DNA of 64,000 bases from Plantago major (taxonomy: Eukaryota; Streptophyta; Magnoliopsida; Lamiales; Plantaginaceae): the NCBI GenBank assembly GCA_026545765.1, contig CM048840.1:83976877-84040876 (forward strand). The letters are read 5' to 3'. Under the pieces are notes generated by a model. The model did no database searches. It was given only the letters and a program-made list of their open reading frames with translations, and was not told where the DNA came from. This document shows, one piece after another, positions 62,856-64,000 of this stretch (positions are counted from its first letter, which is position 1; every line of letters starts with the position of its first letter). The position numbers were made by a program, and so were the translations under genes.

Positions 62856-63680
62856 GATGGTATAACCAACAACATTTATTTCCCAACCTAAATGAGAAGA
62901 TAGTTATTATATTTCGCATACGGCATAATCATGAAAACATTACAGGCATTTTCCAGGAACATTGTAGTCATGACTCAGAACATTTATACATATTTTCTAA
63001 TAGTAATGGCATGATACTTAACTTTGTAGTCATGCGCCCGTAAACATTGTAGCCATATGTTGAGAGCATTACATAAATAACGTACAACATTGTAGAAAAC
63101 AAATAAAACATTGATATAACGGCGTACACTGTACATTTACGAAACATTACAGAGATACATATAGCACATTACACAAATAACGTAGAACATCACACAAATA
63201 ACGTAGAACATTGTAGACAACACATACCACATTGATATAACACTGCACATTTATGAAAACATTACAGAGATACGTTAATAACATTACACAAATAACGTAG
63301 AACATTGTAGACAACACATAACACATATTATTAGCAACATTACACGTATTACATGCTCATATCACAAATAACATTACATACATAAGCCACAACATTGTAC
63401 AAATTTGCTTAGAACATTTGAGCGGTTTTCTACGCGATTTTTTCAGATCTGTTTCCAAATTTCAACTTCTATTGTGAAAAAAATCATTCATCAATTAATA
63501 TTTGAATCAAAACATTGTTGAAACTTACATACGAGCATATTTTGAGTAGATCGGTGGATAAACAACCAAATTGTAGTAGAAACACCAATTTCGAGCATAT
63601 TATTATGTGCTTTGTTTAGTTAACATCCTACATATAAGCAATAACATTACAAAAATAAGCCAAAACATAACACAGATTAG
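62856..63680. repeat. AACATTAC array, right part
   Basis: Continues the array interrupted at 33190, with local higher-order units such as ACACAAATAACGTAGAACAT at about 63175, 63190 and 63290. A block containing TACGCGATTTT, CAGATCTG and AAATTTCAACT occurs at about 63430-63480 and again, diverged, at 63700-63760. Confidence 0.8.
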
Positions 63681-63840
63681 CTAGAACACTTGAAACAAAA
63701 GTTACGCGATTTTCAGACCTGATTCGAAATTTCAACTACAATTGCGAAATAAACACCGATTTTACAAAAACTAGGTCGAGATCTAGCTTTTCGTACCTTT
63801 TTGATGTTGTTTCCGGTGAGATCGGGCCTTTTTTTTTCAA

Positions 63841-63980
63841 GCTTGATTACATAGAAACCACGTCGAGAGAGGCATTTTCGGCTTGATTACTTAGAAACCA
63901 CGTCGAGAGAGATGTTTTCGAGCTGTTTTCCGGCGATTTTAAGCAGTTTTTGAGGATTTTAAGCAGTTTCATACGAGAGG
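63841..63980 (+). repeat. Two short tandem duplications at the window end
   Basis: GCTTGATTACATAGAAACCA, then CGTCGAGAGAGGCATTTTCG, is repeated about 40 bp later with few changes; then GATTTTAAGCAGTTT occurs twice. This may be the 5' end or leader of a gene lying beyond the window, or a transposon end. Confidence 0.7.
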
Positions 63981-64000
63981 GGTCAATTTCTAGAGAGATG

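Noticed and set aside
1..64000. tRNA, rRNA or CRISPR arrays
   Set aside because: I looked for tRNA-like conserved boxes and regularly spaced repeats with unique spacers and found none; the tandem repeats present have no spacers and this is plant nuclear DNA.

Overview
This is a stretch of nuclear DNA from a flowering plant, most likely a eudicot. The evidence is spliced plant genes (cytosolic glutamine synthetase, an OSCA/CSC1 channel, a mitochondrial ribosomal protein, an S-protein homologue), AT-rich intergenic DNA, and plant transposon families (Stowaway, hAT, CACTA, LINE, Ty1/copia, Ty3/gypsy Tat). I cannot name the species.

The left part (1-27 kb) is genic. It holds the first three coding exons of cytosolic glutamine synthetase (minus strand, cut by the window edge), a four-exon mitochondrial bL35m gene (plus), an intact secreted S-protein-homologue gene (minus), a three-exon multi-pass membrane transporter-like gene (minus, with two one-base frame breaks), and a complete 11-exon OSCA1/CSC1-like osmosensitive channel gene (minus; my exon joins give 800 codons plus stop). 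Small transposons lie between and inside these genes: two Stowaway MITEs, two hAT-type elements with 7-8/8 target duplications, a foldback element 140 bp upstream of the bL35m start, CACTA-type MITEs, and a 5'-truncated LINE with a 15-bp target duplication.

The right part (27.7-64 kb) is nested repeats. A minisatellite with inverted flanks is split by a 3.9-kb CACTA element (TSD TAA). An AACATT-rich degenerate array is split by a 29.7-kb Ty3/gypsy Tat-lineage retrotransposon (LTRs 33191-34085 and 61964-62855; two RNase H domains; an antisense PF04195-type ORF near its 3' end). That element's reverse transcriptase gene is in turn split by a 15.1-kb Ty1/copia element (LTRs 37447-39080 and 50928-52572), which looks Sirevirus-like and carries about 5.5 kb of extra coding sequence after pol.

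Three observations stand out. (1) The copia element's extra ORF contains a serial array of phase-0 exons separated by five introns of nearly equal size (78-81 bp). (2) The palindrome CAGATATCTG/GATATC is strongly over-represented across that element. (3) Paired LTRs, conserved motifs and one host gene show a recurrent replacement of CTG/CAG by CG-containing strings. This looks like a systematic sequencing artefact at CHG (CWG) sites and probably explains many of the apparent frameshifts.
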